DNA of 64,000 nucleotides from Streptomyces sp. SCUT-3 (GTDB lineage: Bacteria > Actinomycetota > Actinomycetes > Streptomycetales > Streptomycetaceae): contig NZ_CP046907.1 of the NCBI RefSeq assembly GCF_014083985.1, positions 3,758,501 through 3,822,500 on the forward strand. The letters are read 5' to 3'. The notes under the pieces are model-generated. The model was not told where the DNA came from, did not search any database, and was given only the letters and a program-made list of their open reading frames with translations. A program made the position numbers and the translations under genes. Shown here one piece after another: positions 29,344-38,108 of this stretch (its first letter is position 1; every line of letters starts with the position of its first letter).

Positions 29344-30501
29344 TTGGCGGGTTCCACCGATTTCGACCTCTTCCGGACCTCCGAGGAGCACGAGATGCTC
29401 CGTGAGTCGGTGCGCGCGCTCGCAGAGGCGAAGATCGCGCCGTTCGCCACCGAGGTGGACGAGGAGGGCCGCTTCCCCCAGGAGGCGCTGGACGCACTGG
29501 TCGCCAACGACCTGCACGCCGTCCACGTCCCCGAGACCTACGGCGGCGCCGGCGCCGACGCGCTGGCCACCGTGATCGTCATCGAGGAGGTGGCCCGCGT
29601 CTGCGCCTCCTCCTCCCTCATCCCGGCGGTCAACAAGCTCGGCTCGCTGCCGGTCATCCTCTCCGGCTCCGAGGAGCTCAAGGCCAAGTACATGGCGCCG
29701 CTCGCCAAGGGCGACGCCATGTTCTCGTACTGCCTGTCCGAGCCCGAGGCCGGATCCGACGCGGCGGGCATGAAGACCCGCGCCGTGCGCGACGGCGACT
29801 TTTACGTCCTCAACGGCGTCAAGCGCTGGATCACCAACGCCGGCGTCTCCGAGTACTACACGGTCATGGCCGTCACCGACCCGGAGAAGCGCTCCAAGGG
29901 CATCAGCGCCTTCGTCGTCGAGAAGGGCGACGAGGGCGTCTCCTTCGGCGCCCCGGAGAAGAAGCTCGGCATCAAGGGCTCCCCGACCCGCGAGGTCTAC
30001 TTCGACAACGTCCGCATCCCCGCGGACCGCATGATCGGCGCCGAGGGCACCGGCTTCGCCACCGCGATGAAGACCCTGGACCACACCCGCGTCACCATCG
30101 CCGCCCAGGCCCTCGGCATCGCCCAGGGCGCCCTGGACTACGCCAAGGGCTATGTCCAGGAGCGCAAGCAGTTCGGCAAGGCCATCGCCGAGTTCCAGGG
30201 CGTCCAGTTCATGCTCGCCGACATGGCGATGAAGATCGAGGCCGCCCGCCAGCTCACCTACGCGGCCGCCGCGAAGTCCGAGCGCACCGACTCCGACCTC
30301 ACCTTCTTCGGCGCCGCGGCCAAGTGCTACGCCTCCGACGTCGCCATGGAGGTCACCACCGACGCCGTCCAGCTCCTCGGCGGCTACGGCTACACCCGCG
30401 ACTACCCGGTCGAGCGCATGATGCGCGACGCGAAGATCACCCAGATCTACGAGGGCACCAACCAGATCCAGCGGATCGTCATGGCGAGGAACCTGCCGTA
30501 A
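29344..30501 (+). CDS. Acyl-CoA dehydrogenase
   Basis: A 385-residue FAD flavoprotein performing the first oxidation of fatty-acyl-CoA beta-oxidation. Signature 1 is [20 protein letters not shown] and signature 2 is [23 protein letters not shown]. The catalytic glutamate is expected in [20 protein letters not shown] 29344 is the start, with GAGGA upstream; no ATG or GTG fits better before [16 protein letters not shown]. Length and motifs suit a short- or medium-chain enzyme. It is monocistronic and followed by a hairpin terminator. Confidence 0.93.
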   Translation: MAGSTDFDLFRTSEEHEMLRESVRALAEAKIAPFATEVDEEGRFPQEALDALVANDLHAVHVPETYGGAGADALATVIVIEEVARVCASSSLIPAVNKLGSLPVILSGSEELKAKYMAPLAKGDAMFSYCLSEPEAGSDAAGMKTRAVRDGDFYVLNGVKRWITNAGVSEYYTVMAVTDPEKRSKGISAFVVEKGDEGVSFGAPEKKLGIKGSPTREVYFDNVRIPADRMIGAEGTGFATAMKTLDHTRVTIAAQALGIAQGALDYAKGYVQERKQFGKAIAEFQGVQFMLADMAMKIEAARQLTYAAAAKSERTDSDLTFFGAAAKCYASDVAMEVTTDAVQLLGGYGYTRDYPVERMMRDAKITQIYEGTNQIQRIVMARNLP

Positions 30502-30579
30502 CAGGATCCTCGCAGGTCGCAGGCGCCTTCGCGGCCCCTCGGCAGGCCCTTCGGAAGGCCCTTCGGTCCTCCGCCCGCC

Positions 30580-30608
30580 ACAGCCCCCGGCACGGTGCCG
30601 GGGGCTGT
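30580..30608 (+). terminator. Terminator of the acyl-CoA dehydrogenase gene
   Basis: Near-continuous palindrome: 14-base arms ACAGCCCCCGGCAC (30580-30593) and complement (30595-30608), one base apart, forming about 12 pairs around a small loop. It lies 80 bases past the stop codon. Short AGGCCCTTCGG direct repeats precede it. Confidence 0.65.
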
Positions 30609-30744
30609 CGTCGTGAGGGGGCCGCCGCGGGCACGGCCCGCCGCCCGCGCTGGGGAGACGCAGGTCACACCCGTCCGTGTCACAGGGCGCCGGGCCGTTC
30701 CGTCCCAAGGGGTGCAGTCACCGACCGACACGGAGGAGCACACC

Positions 30745-31218
30745 ATGGACGCGCGACTGGACTACTTCGCCGACCCGACCGCCGGCAAGGCCCTCAAGCA
30801 CATCATGGCGGCGGGCAGGACGATCGAGGAGTCGCCGCTGCCGACCGCCGTGCAGGAACTGGTGGCGCTGCGCGTGAGCCAGATCAACGGCTGCGCCGTC
30901 TGCATCGACATGCACACCAAGGACGCCGCCGCCGCGGGCGAGACCGCGGTGCGGCTGAACCTGGTCGCGGCGTGGCGGGAGGCCACGGTCTTCACCGGGG
31001 CCGAGCGTGCCGCGCTGGAACTGGCGGAGGAGGCGACCCGGATCGCGGACGGGGCCGGCGGGGTCGGCGACGAGGTGTGGGCGCGCGCCGCCGAGCACTA
31101 CGACCAGGAGCAGCTCACCGCCCTGGTGCTCATGATTTCCTTCATGAACATGGCGAACCGGTTGAACGTCGTCGCCCGGCAGCCGGCCGGCGACTACGTG
31201 CCGGGGCAGTTCCACTGA
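30745..31218 (+). CDS. Carboxymuconolactone decarboxylase / AhpD-like protein (ECF41 partner)
   Basis: A 157-residue all-helical AhpD-fold protein. The CxxC redox pair with following His is in QINGCAVCIDMHTKDA, as in peroxidase-linked family members. The start is ATG 30745, with GGAGGA upstream. It lies 121 bases before an ECF41 sigma factor. Genes of this family are the standard neighbours and likely targets of ECF41 sigma factors, so the two probably form a stress-response unit. Confidence 0.88.
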   Translation: MDARLDYFADPTAGKALKHIMAAGRTIEESPLPTAVQELVALRVSQINGCAVCIDMHTKDAAAAGETAVRLNLVAAWREATVFTGAERAALELAEEATRIADGAGGVGDEVWARAAEHYDQEQLTALVLMISFMNMANRLNVVARQPAGDYVPGQFH

Positions 31219-31339
31219 ACGGCACCGGCCGTCGGCCCGGGGCCCACCTGCGGGCACCGGGCCGGCGGCCGGCCGGAGGAAGCCGCCGGCGCCGGCGGGC
31301 ACGGCCGGGCGGAAGGACGTCAGGGAAAGGGGACCCGGC

Positions 31340-32263
31340 GTGAGCAAGGTGGAGGAGTTCGAGGAGCTGCGGCCGCTGCTGTTCTCGATCGCCTACCGGA
31401 TCCTGGGCAGTGTGAGCGAGGCCGAGGACGCGGTGCAGGAGACGTGGCTGCGCTTCGACGGCTCGTCGGCCCGGCCCGTGTCGACCAAGGCCTTCCTGTC
31501 GGCCGTGGTGACGCGGATCTCCATCGACGTGCTGCGCTCCGCGCGGGTGCGGCGGGAGAAGTACGTGGGCCCGTGGTTCCCCGAACCGCTGCTCGGCGAC
31601 CCGTACCAGGACCCGGCCCGGTCGGCGGAGCTGGCCGACTCGGTGTCGATGGCGGCGCTGCTGCTGCTGGAACGGCTCAGCCCCCTGGAGCGGGCGGTCT
31701 TCCTGCTGCGGGAGGTGTTCGGCTTCGGGTTCGACGAGGTCGCCGCGGCGGTGGAGCGGTCCGAGGCCGCGTGCCGGCAGCTGCTGGTACGGGCCCGGCG
31801 GCACATGGAGGCCGGGCGGCCGCGCTTCGAAGCGGACCGGAAGGAGCAGCGGGAGCTGGCGACGCGGTTCTTCGAGGCGCTGAGGAGCGGCGACGTGGAC
31901 GGGCTGCAGAGCCTGCTGGCCGCGGACGTGCAACTGGTCGGGGACGGCGGCGGCAAGGCCCCGCAACTGGCCAGGGCCGTCACGGGCGCGGACAAGGTGG
32001 CCCGGGTGCTGAGCACCGGCCTGCCCCTGCTGTTCCGGATCGGCGTGACGTTCGAGCCGCACGAGGTCAACGGCCGGCCGGGCGCGGTCTTCCGCGACCG
32101 GGACGGCAGGGTCCTGCACGTCATGGTCCTCGAGGTGCTCGGCGGGCGGGTCCGGACCGTCCGCGGGGTGAGCAACCCCGACAAGCTCGGCCACCTCGGG
32201 CCGGTCGCCGACGCCTGGGCCGTCGACCGCGAGGCGAAGCGGGCCCGACGGCGGCCGCGCTGA
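31340..32263 (+). CDS. ECF41-family RNA polymerase sigma factor with SnoaL-like C-terminus
   Basis: A 307-residue protein. Sigma region 2 (about 8-75) contains FSIAYRILGSVSEAEDAVQETWLRF, and region 4 (about 105-160) contains LSPLERAVFLLREVFGFGFDEVAAAV. The C-terminal SnoaL/NTF2-like domain (170-290) carries the ECF41 hallmark DGGGK (VGDGGGKAP) and NPDKL near its end. In this group the fused domain, not an anti-sigma protein, controls activity. The start is GTG 31340, with AAAGGGG upstream. Confidence 0.92.
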   Translation: MSKVEEFEELRPLLFSIAYRILGSVSEAEDAVQETWLRFDGSSARPVSTKAFLSAVVTRISIDVLRSARVRREKYVGPWFPEPLLGDPYQDPARSAELADSVSMAALLLLERLSPLERAVFLLREVFGFGFDEVAAAVERSEAACRQLLVRARRHMEAGRPRFEADRKEQRELATRFFEALRSGDVDGLQSLLAADVQLVGDGGGKAPQLARAVTGADKVARVLSTGLPLLFRIGVTFEPHEVNGRPGAVFRDRDGRVLHVMVLEVLGGRVRTVRGVSNPDKLGHLGPVADAWAVDREAKRARRRPR

Positions 32264-32346
32264 CCACGGGAGGGGCCCGGGCCGGCCCGATCACCGGCCG
32301 CGACGGCCGCGGTGGCCGTGGACGGAAGCGGGCCGGGAGTACCGGC

Positions 32347-32949
32347 TCACGCGCCGCCGAGGTCGCCGAGGAGGGCGGGCACGTCCAGGTCGACCGTGAA
32401 CTCCCCGGCGACCGGAACGCCCTGCTTCCCCGTCACCACCACGGCCTCGCGGTAGGTGTCGCCCGACAGTTCGTGCACCAGCACGGCCGGCTCGGGCTCC
32501 AGCTCCACCCGCCAGTACGCGGGCACCTTGGCCTGGGCGTAGAGCGCGGGCTTGAGGATCCGGTCCGCGGCGCGGTTGAACGGGGAGACGATCTCCACCG
32601 TCAGCAGCACCGCGTCCAGCGGCACGCTGACGGTGTCCCGGCCCACCGCCCCCCGGTCCACGACGACGATGTCGGGGATGAACAGCCGCGAGTCGCCGAC
32701 GACGTTCGCGGCCTCGGCGACGAGGAACGGCACGCCGGCGGAGGCGACGGCGTCGTCGATCCGGCGCGCAAGTTTCAAGGAAACAATCTGATGGGCCCAA
32801 CCGGGTGCGGGGGACATCATGAGGACACCGTCCACCAGTTCGTAGCGGGCGCGTGCCGGGTGCTCGGGCAGGGCCAGGACGTCCTCCACGGTCCACGGAC
32901 CGTCGTGGTCGTCCACGTGCTCGCGCTTCGTGACGCTCATGGCCGTCAT
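32347..32949 (-). CDS. Uma2-family (DUF820) putative restriction-endonuclease-fold protein
   Basis: A 200-residue PD-(D/E)xK-like protein, a family abundant in Streptomyces and of unproven biological role. Key positions: the Asp in RLFIPDIVVVDRG and the Glu in LLTVEIVSPFNRAADRILKPALYAQAKVPAYWRVE with the following Lys. The N-terminal helix-strand block is MTAMSVTK...WTVEDVLALPEH...YELVDGVLMMSP. The start is ATG 32949, with GAGGAGG upstream. It is convergent with the ECF41 gene. Confidence 0.85.
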   Translation of the reverse strand: MTAMSVTKREHVDDHDGPWTVEDVLALPEHPARARYELVDGVLMMSPAPGWAHQIVSLKLARRIDDAVASAGVPFLVAEAANVVGDSRLFIPDIVVVDRGAVGRDTVSVPLDAVLLTVEIVSPFNRAADRILKPALYAQAKVPAYWRVELEPEPAVLVHELSGDTYREAVVVTGKQGVPVAGEFTVDLDVPALLGDLGGA

Positions 32950-33072
32950 CACCGCCTCCTCGCGTTCCTCGGCAACAGCATCGCATGCGGTCCTGTACGC
33001 CGCCGATGTTCGCGGGCCGAGCTCCGGGACGTGCCGCTTTCCGCTCCGCGCCACCCGCACGGGTGAACGAAC

Positions 33073-33103
33073 GAGGCCCCGGCGCACGGAGCGCCGGGGC
33101 CTC
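33073..33103 (-). terminator. Terminator of the LCP-protein gene
   Basis: Perfect 13-bp arms GAGGCCCCGGCGC (33073-33085) and complement (33091-33103) around ACGGA, 32 bases past the stop codon of the leftward LytR-CpsA-Psr gene. Confidence 0.75.
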
Positions 33104-33135
33104 GCCGGTGGCGGCCGGGGGCCGGCCGGCCGGGG

Positions 33136-34455
33136 TCATTTGGTGACGGTGACCTTCTCGTCGTTCTTCAGCTGCTCGAAGAGCGGCTTGGCCTTCGCCA
33201 TGTCCCACTGGACGGCGGAGCCCTTGGGGGTCGGCAGGCTGGGGTTGGCCACGGGCACGTTCAGCGTCTGCCCCTCGCCCCCGGAGACGCCCTTCATGGC
33301 CCAGAACATCGAGGCGAGGTCGAGGACGCCCATCTCCTCGTCGACGATCACCGTCTCCAGCCCGGCGTTCAGCGTCGGGTAGAGGGTGAAGGGGTTGAGC
33401 ACCGTGCCCGGGCCCGCGGCCTGGTTCGCCAGGGCGGACAGGAACTTCTGCTGGTTCTTGGTCCGGCCCAGGTCGCCCTCGGCCTCCTGGTAGCGCTGGC
33501 GGACGAAGGCCAGCGACTGGGCGCCGTCCAGCTCCTGGCAGCCCGCCTTCAGGTCGGCGCCGGAGTTCTTGTCCTTGACCGGCTTGTCCAGGCACATCTC
33601 GACGCCACCGAGCGCGTCGACGATGTTGGCGAAGCCGGCGAAGCCTATCTCCACGTAGTGGTCGATCCGCAGGCCGGTGTTGAACTCCACGGTCTGGGCC
33701 AGCAGGCCCGCGCCGTCCATCGAGAACGCGGCGTTGAGCTTGTTCTGGGTGGCGCCGTACTGCTTGCCGCTCTCCGAGCCGGTGAAGGCGGGGATGGTGA
33801 CCCAGGAGTCGCGGGGCAGGGACATCAGGGTGTTCCCGTTGTCGCCGACGTGCAGGATCATCATCGAGTCCGTGCGCTTGCCGGCGGCCCGGCCCGTGTG
33901 CAGGTTCTTGCGGTCCTCGTCCGACAGGCCCTCGCGGCTGTCCGAGCCGACGATCAGGTAGTTCGTCCCCTCGCCCGCCTCCGGGCGGTCGGGGAGGGCC
34001 TCCAGGTCGACCTCGCGGCGCAGTTGGGAGCCGGCCCAGAACCAGGTGCCGCCCGTGACCACCAGCAGGAACACCAGCACGGCGACGAGCCCGCGCTTGA
34101 TGCGGCGGACGGGGTCCGGGCGCTGCGCGGCGTACCCGGCGCCCCCGGGACCGCCGTGGCCCCCGGCGCCCCCGGGACCGCCGTGGCCCCCGGCGCCCCC
34201 GTGGTCGTCACGGCCTCCGCGGCCGCCCCCGTAGCCGTCGTCGTACCGCGGCTGGGGCGGGACGGCGGCGCTCCGGCCCTGGTGGCGGGAGGCGGCGGCG
34301 CGGCGCGGGGACAGCCCCGGCGGCAGCGGCGGCTCGGCCGGCGGCGGGGGGTAGGCGCCTCCGCCGCGCTGCACGTGCCCCATCACGCGTGTGGGGTCGG
34401 AGTCGCCGGTGCGTCGGCGCGGTTCCTCGGTCCAACCGTCGGGCCATCCGTTCAT
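33136..34455 (-). CDS. LytR-CpsA-Psr (LCP) cell-wall glycopolymer ligase
   Basis: A 439-residue protein. The N-terminal 115 residues are cytoplasmic and disordered, rich in Gly/Pro with His-Gly-Gly repeats. One membrane helix (about 120-142, VAVLVFLLVVTGGTWFW) is followed by the extracellular LCP domain. LCP motifs: GSDSREG, KRTDSMMILHV, LPRDSWV and the arginines in DGAQSLAFVRQRYQE. These proteins attach teichoic-type or other polymers from undecaprenyl carriers to peptidoglycan. The start is ATG 34455. Two exact 27-bp repeats (34141-34194) encode part of the Gly-rich tail. Confidence 0.9.
   Translation of the reverse strand: MNGWPDGWTEEPRRRTGDSDPTRVMGHVQRGGGAYPPPPAEPPLPPGLSPRRAAASRHQGRSAAVPPQPRYDDGYGGGRGGRDDHGGAGGHGGPGGAGGHGGPGGAGYAAQRPDPVRRIKRGLVAVLVFLLVVTGGTWFWAGSQLRREVDLEALPDRPEAGEGTNYLIVGSDSREGLSDEDRKNLHTGRAAGKRTDSMMILHVGDNGNTLMSLPRDSWVTIPAFTGSESGKQYGATQNKLNAAFSMDGAGLLAQTVEFNTGLRIDHYVEIGFAGFANIVDALGGVEMCLDKPVKDKNSGADLKAGCQELDGAQSLAFVRQRYQEAEGDLGRTKNQQKFLSALANQAAGPGTVLNPFTLYPTLNAGLETVIVDEEMGVLDLASMFWAMKGVSGGEGQTLNVPVANPSLPTPKGSAVQWDMAKAKPLFEQLKNDEKVTVTK
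34141..34194. repeat. Two exact 27-bp repeats inside the LCP gene
   Basis: Units 34141-34167 and 34168-34194 are identical and encode GGHGGPGGA-type repeats in the disordered cytoplasmic tail. The unit length is a multiple of three, so copy changes keep the frame. Confidence 0.85.
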
Positions 34456-34677
34456 GCGCAGTAGTGTGCCCTGCCCGGAGCCGGTCCGGCAGACCCGGGG
34501 AGGGTCTGTAGCAGAGCTGATGCAGGGTGCTGGTGCGGGGTCCGCGGGCCCGGGGCGCCGTCGGCGCGCGGACCGTGCGGAGCTGCGGGGCGGGTGGGGC
34601 GGGTGTGATTCTTGAGGCAGGCGGGATGTGGGCGGGTGTCCGGCATCGCCCGGTTCGCACGGCATAGAGTGGAACGC

Positions 34678-35199
34678 ATGATCGATCCTGTCGCACTCCC
34701 GGGGAAGCCCACGTCGGCCTCCCGCACCACGCTGTCCCACATCATGACGGCGAACGAGACGAACCTGCTGGGAACCGTGCACGGCGGCGTGGTCATGAAA
34801 CTGGTCGACGACGCGGCCGGCGCGGTCGCAGGCCGCCACTCGGGCGGGCCCGCGGTGACGGCCTCCATGGACGAGATGGTGTTCCTCCTGCCGGTCCGCG
34901 TGGGCGACCTCGTCCACGTGCACGCGCAGTGCAACTGGACGGGCCGGACGTCCATGGAGATCGGCGTGCGCGTCATGGCGGAGCGCTGGAACGAGTCGAC
35001 CCCTGCGCAGCAGGTCGGATCGGCGTACCTGGTGTTCGCCGCGGTCGACGCCGAGGGGAACCCGCGGCCGGTCCCCCCGGTGGTCCCGGAGACGGAGCGG
35101 GACCGTCGGCGGTTCCAGGAGGCGCAGATCCGGCGCACGCACCGGCTCGCCCGGCGCCGCGCCATTCTGGAACTGCGCGGCAGGCACCCGGACGAGTGA
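34678..35199 (+). CDS. Hotdog-fold acyl-CoA thioesterase
   Basis: A 173-residue acyl-CoA thioesterase of the BFIT/YciA type. The conserved block is SHIMTANETNLLGTVHGGVVMKLVDDAAG, with the catalytic Asn/Asp and HGG motif. The second is DEMVFLLPVRVGDLVHVHAQCNWTGRTSMEIGVRV. The C-terminal Arg-rich helix RRRFQEAQIRRTHRLARRR is typical. The start is ATG 34678; TAGAGT nine bases upstream could be a -10 element, so the message may be leaderless. It is the last gene of the conserved chromosomal stretch before the phosphonate cluster. Confidence 0.9.
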   Translation: MIDPVALPGKPTSASRTTLSHIMTANETNLLGTVHGGVVMKLVDDAAGAVAGRHSGGPAVTASMDEMVFLLPVRVGDLVHVHAQCNWTGRTSMEIGVRVMAERWNESTPAQQVGSAYLVFAAVDAEGNPRPVPPVVPETERDRRRFQEAQIRRTHRLARRRAILELRGRHPDE

Positions 35200-35203
35200 T
35201 GCA

Positions 35204-35239
35204 CGGCGTCCCCGGCGTCCCCGGCGTCCCCGGCGTCTC
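35204..35239 (+). repeat. Four CGGCGTCCC tandem repeats
   Basis: Three exact and one near-exact 9-bp unit directly after the thioesterase stop codon. The rest of the 212-base gap to the next gene is GC-rich with CTGCCGC runs near 35,370-35,410. No gene is evident. Confidence 0.7.
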
Positions 35240-35411
35240 CCGAGGGGGCCGGGTGCGAGGGCGCGGCGACGCGGGGACGGCACGTCGGCGGCGGTGCGGC
35301 CGCGGCCGGGCGACCGCGTGTGCCGCCCGGCCTGCCCCGGGCCTCTCCGGGGGACGCCGGGCCGTCCCGCCTGCCGCCTGCCGCCTGCCGCCGGTCGCCT
35401 GCCGCCGGTCG

Positions 35412-35876
35412 TCAGTCGCCGGCCGGTCCGGCGGCGAGGCCCGCGTTCGAGTAGGCGCGGTCGCCGGTGATGTCCCTGCCGGCCCAGGGCGGCGCGGGCG
35501 GAGGCGTGTCCGGATCGCCCGTCCACTCGACCTCGGCCACCGCGAGGCCCGAGTGCGCGCCGGTGTACTCGTCGACGACCCAGCCGTCCGGGAGGGAGTG
35601 CCGCCGCTTCTCGAGCACCCGCCCGCCGCAGAGGGCGAGGAGTTCCAGGGCGTCCGCCACGGGGACGGGGTACTCGTACTCAGGACGCACCGGGCCGGTC
35701 CGGCGGCCCTTGACGGTCAGGAAGGCCGCGGTGCCGCTGACGACCCGGACCCGGACCTCGCGCTCCGGGTCCGCGCAGAGATAGCCCTGGCGCAGGGTGT
35801 GCGTCGCGCGGACCAGCACGCGCCAGCGCGGGTCGTCCACGCGGACGAGGTACTTGCGTTCGGTTTCCGTGGGCAC
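35412..35876 (-). CDS. CYTH-domain protein (triphosphate tunnel metalloenzyme family)
   Basis: A 154-residue single CYTH domain, identified by the ExExK signature at the N-terminus (PTETERKYLVR). Alternating charged beta-strands such as EVRVRVVSGTAAFLTVKGRR and EYEYPV are the tunnel-lining Arg/Lys/Glu strands. Family members hydrolyse tripolyphosphate or nucleoside triphosphates, or act as adenylate/thiamine-triphosphate enzymes. It is 13 bases after the EamA gene, so it is the last gene of the leftward phosphonate operon. Its role there is unclear; acting on a triphosphate by-product is a guess. Confidence 0.8.
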   Translation of the reverse strand: MPTETERKYLVRVDDPRWRVLVRATHTLRQGYLCADPEREVRVRVVSGTAAFLTVKGRRTGPVRPEYEYPVPVADALELLALCGGRVLEKRRHSLPDGWVVDEYTGAHSGLAVAEVEWTGDPDTPPPAPPWAGRDITGDRAYSNAGLAAGPAGD

Positions 35877-35889
35877 GTCCCGGGCTCCT

Positions 35890-36741
35890 TCACAGGGTTC
35901 CGAGCATCAGCGCGATGCCCGTGACCATCACGGCCGCGGCGGCCATGCGCGGGCCGCCGAAGCGCTCCTTGAAGAGGAACGCGGCGATGACGGCCCCGGC
36001 TATCACGCTGAACTCGCGGAGCACCGCGACGGGCGCGAGCGGCGCCCGGGTCTGCGCCCAGAGCACCAGGCCGTACGAGAGGACCGAGAGCACACCCCCG
36101 ACGAGGCCCGGCAGGAGCACGGGGCGCAGCCTCGGGGTCAGGGCGCCGCGCAGCCTGACCGCCGCGTACGCGGGGATCGCCAGGCCGTCGAGGACCATCA
36201 GCCAGGCGATGTAGCCGAGGGCCGCGCCGGCCTCGCGGACACCGACGCCGTCCACGACCGTGTACACGGCGATCATCAGGCCCGTGGCCGCGGCCATCGC
36301 CACGGCCGGACCGCTGGGCCGGTTCGCCCGGTCACGGACGCCCCACAGGGCCAGGCCGACGATCCCGGCCGTCGCGACCAGCACCCCGGCCGCGCTCGCG
36401 CCCCCCAGGTGCTCGTCCAGCGCGAGGACGGCGAACAGGGTGACGAGCAGGGGCGCCGTCCCCCGGGCGATCGGGTACACCTGCCCGAAGTCGCCCAGCC
36501 GGAAGGAGCGCATCAGCGCCACCTGGTAGCCGATGTGCAGCAGGACCGAGGCGATCAGGTACGGCCAGGCGGCCGGCGCGGGGAGCGGAGCCAGGCACGC
36601 CAGGACGGCGCCGGACAGGGTGCGTCCGGCGCCGACCAGGCTGAGGCAGGCCAGCTCGTCCTTGATGCGGTGGGTGATCGCGTTCCAGGAGGCGTGGGTG
36701 ACCGCGGCGAACAGCACCACTGCGGCGACGAAGGGGCTCAC
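35890..36741 (-). CDS. EamA/DMT-family transporter
   Basis: A 283-residue inner-membrane protein with ten hydrophobic segments in two EamA repeats (about 1-140 and 150-283). The first repeat has PIARGTAPLLVTLFAVLALDEHLGG and the second has AVLREFSVIAGAVIAAFLFKERFGG. These are the usual proline/glutamate ends of helix 4/5 in drug/metabolite exporters. GTG 36741 overlaps the stop of the HprK-like gene (GTGA). It is probably an export or self-protection function for the cluster product, or an uptake carrier for a precursor. Confidence 0.85.
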   Translation of the reverse strand: MSPFVAAVVLFAAVTHASWNAITHRIKDELACLSLVGAGRTLSGAVLACLAPLPAPAAWPYLIASVLLHIGYQVALMRSFRLGDFGQVYPIARGTAPLLVTLFAVLALDEHLGGASAAGVLVATAGIVGLALWGVRDRANRPSGPAVAMAAATGLMIAVYTVVDGVGVREAGAALGYIAWLMVLDGLAIPAYAAVRLRGALTPRLRPVLLPGLVGGVLSVLSYGLVLWAQTRAPLAPVAVLREFSVIAGAVIAAFLFKERFGGPRMAAAAVMVTGIALMLGTL

Positions 36742-37814
36742 GGCCCCACCGGGTCCGCCGCCGTGCCCGGTCCACCGCCCGGGGCCAGCTCCTCCAGGAC
36801 CGCCGCACGGACGGACGGGTCGAGCATGTCGACGTTCGCCCGGTAGCAGCGCGCGCCCTCGACCAGGGCGGTGAGCTGCTTGCGCAGGGCGGCCAGGGAG
36901 CCGGTGAACGCGTCGAAGTCGCCGCCGTGGTGGGCCAGCAGGTCGTCCTTCAGGCCGTAGTTGACGACCGCGTCCGCGAACAGGCCGAGGAACAGGCCCG
37001 CCTGCTCGGCGGTGATCCTCTCGAACCCCCGGGGCCGCTCGGGGGCGAAGTCGGTGATCACGATGTTGCGGACGCGCCCGTGATCCCTCGGCGGGCCGGG
37101 GAAGAGGAGTTCCGGCGCGGCCACGAAGTCCCCGCTCTCCAGGTGTGGGGTGAGCACGCGCCCGTCGATCAGCTCCTCGAACTGCGGGGACCGCCGGACC
37201 CGGACCGCGGAGGGCACGGCGTGCGCCTCCCCGTCGCGCACCAGGACGTGCGTGTTGGTGAGGAACCGCGCCCCGTCCAGGCACGCCTGGGTGAGGAACA
37301 CTGTCTTGCCGCCGGCGTTGGGGCCGACGAGGAGCGTGGCGCTGCCGTCCTCGAAGGTGAAACCGCCCGCCTTCAGGTGCAGGTACCCGTGGTCGACCGC
37401 GAAGTCGGTGAGGATCCGCTTGACGAAGTACGGCCAGACCGTGCGTTCGAGGCGCCGCCCGAAGACGTACGAGCGCCTTCCCTCGGTGACGAGGTACGCC
37501 GGATCGCCGAAGATGTGGTTCAGGTAGTAGCCGGAGCGGAAGCGCTTGGCCCGCAGCGTGCGGTCGCTCAGCGCGCGCAGCACCTCCACGTCGTACGGGT
37601 CCCGGTCCAGGTCGACGCAGACGATCTCGTGGTCCGGCGCGGTTCCGTCGGGCGCCTCGCGGGAGAAGTACGCGTAGGCGTCGAAGTCCTCCAGGTTGCT
37701 GGAGATCCGCACCGTGAGCAGGTTGAGGTCCACGAGCCGCGAGGAGCGGACCGGCAGCGCGCCCGAGCCGGCCGGACCGGCGACCGTCCCGGTGCCGGCC
37801 GCGGCGGCGGTCAC
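36738..37814 (-). CDS. HPr-kinase-like P-loop kinase
   Basis: A 358-residue protein. The Walker A loop GPNAGGKT (about 164-171) lies in LHLKAGGFTFEDG...ATLLVGPNAGGKT, then ACLDGARFLTNTHVLV. The layout matches HprK/PEP-carboxykinase-like kinases such as those that tailor lasso peptides, but the usual acidic SDD after the Walker A region is TNT here. The N-terminal 150 residues carry no named domain. It overlaps the carrier-protein gene and the EamA gene by 4 bases each. Possible substrates are the carrier protein, an amino-acid hydroxyl such as serine, or the phosphonate itself. None is proven. Confidence 0.7.
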   Translation of the reverse strand: MTAAAAGTGTVAGPAGSGALPVRSSRLVDLNLLTVRISSNLEDFDAYAYFSREAPDGTAPDHEIVCVDLDRDPYDVEVLRALSDRTLRAKRFRSGYYLNHIFGDPAYLVTEGRRSYVFGRRLERTVWPYFVKRILTDFAVDHGYLHLKAGGFTFEDGSATLLVGPNAGGKTVFLTQACLDGARFLTNTHVLVRDGEAHAVPSAVRVRRSPQFEELIDGRVLTPHLESGDFVAAPELLFPGPPRDHGRVRNIVITDFAPERPRGFERITAEQAGLFLGLFADAVVNYGLKDDLLAHHGGDFDAFTGSLAALRKQLTALVEGARCYRANVDMLDPSVRAAVLEELAPGGGPGTAADPVGP

Positions 37815-38080
37815 TCCTCCACCAGGGTGTCGACGGCGGCGGTGATGCGTTCCACCGAGGAGAAGGTCTCGCGGGTGAGCAGCTCGTCGGGGAACTCGAC
37901 GTCGAACTCGTCCTCCAGGGCGACGAGCAGGCTCACGCTCAGCAGCGAGTCCATGCCCGCCTCCCACAGGTCGGCTCCGGGGTCGACGCGGGAGACGTCG
38001 AGGGAGGCGCCCAGGACCGAGAGCAGGACCTTGCGGACCCGCTCCGTCGGTCCGGACGCGGCCGCGGCGGTGTCTTCCAT
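37811..38080 (-). CDS. Acyl/peptidyl carrier protein
   Basis: An 89-residue four-helix carrier domain. The phosphopantetheine serine is in ADLWEAGMDSLLSVSLLVALEDEF (GMDS). ATG 38080 (MEDTAAAAS) is preferred, with AGGAG ten bases upstream; ATG 38089 lies only one base from that AGGAG, which is too close. The only carrier protein in the cluster, it should hold an aminoacyl thioester from the adenylation enzyme at 45,604. Stop and downstream start overlap (GTGA). Confidence 0.88.
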   Translation of the reverse strand: MEDTAAAASGPTERVRKVLLSVLGASLDVSRVDPGADLWEAGMDSLLSVSLLVALEDEFDVEFPDELLTRETFSSVERITAAVDTLVEE

Positions 38081-38108
38081 GGTGTGCATGCTCCTGTCCG
38101 TGGGGGTG

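Noticed and set aside
34612-34677. Longer N-terminus for the thioesterase starting at 34612
   Set aside because: The extra residues are not thioesterase-like. ATG 34678 begins the family block within 20 residues and has a -10-like element just upstream.
36738-37814. ABC-transporter ATPase reading of the P-loop protein
   Set aside because: There is no ABC signature LSGGQ, Q-loop or H-loop. The HprK-like sequence around the P-loop fits better.
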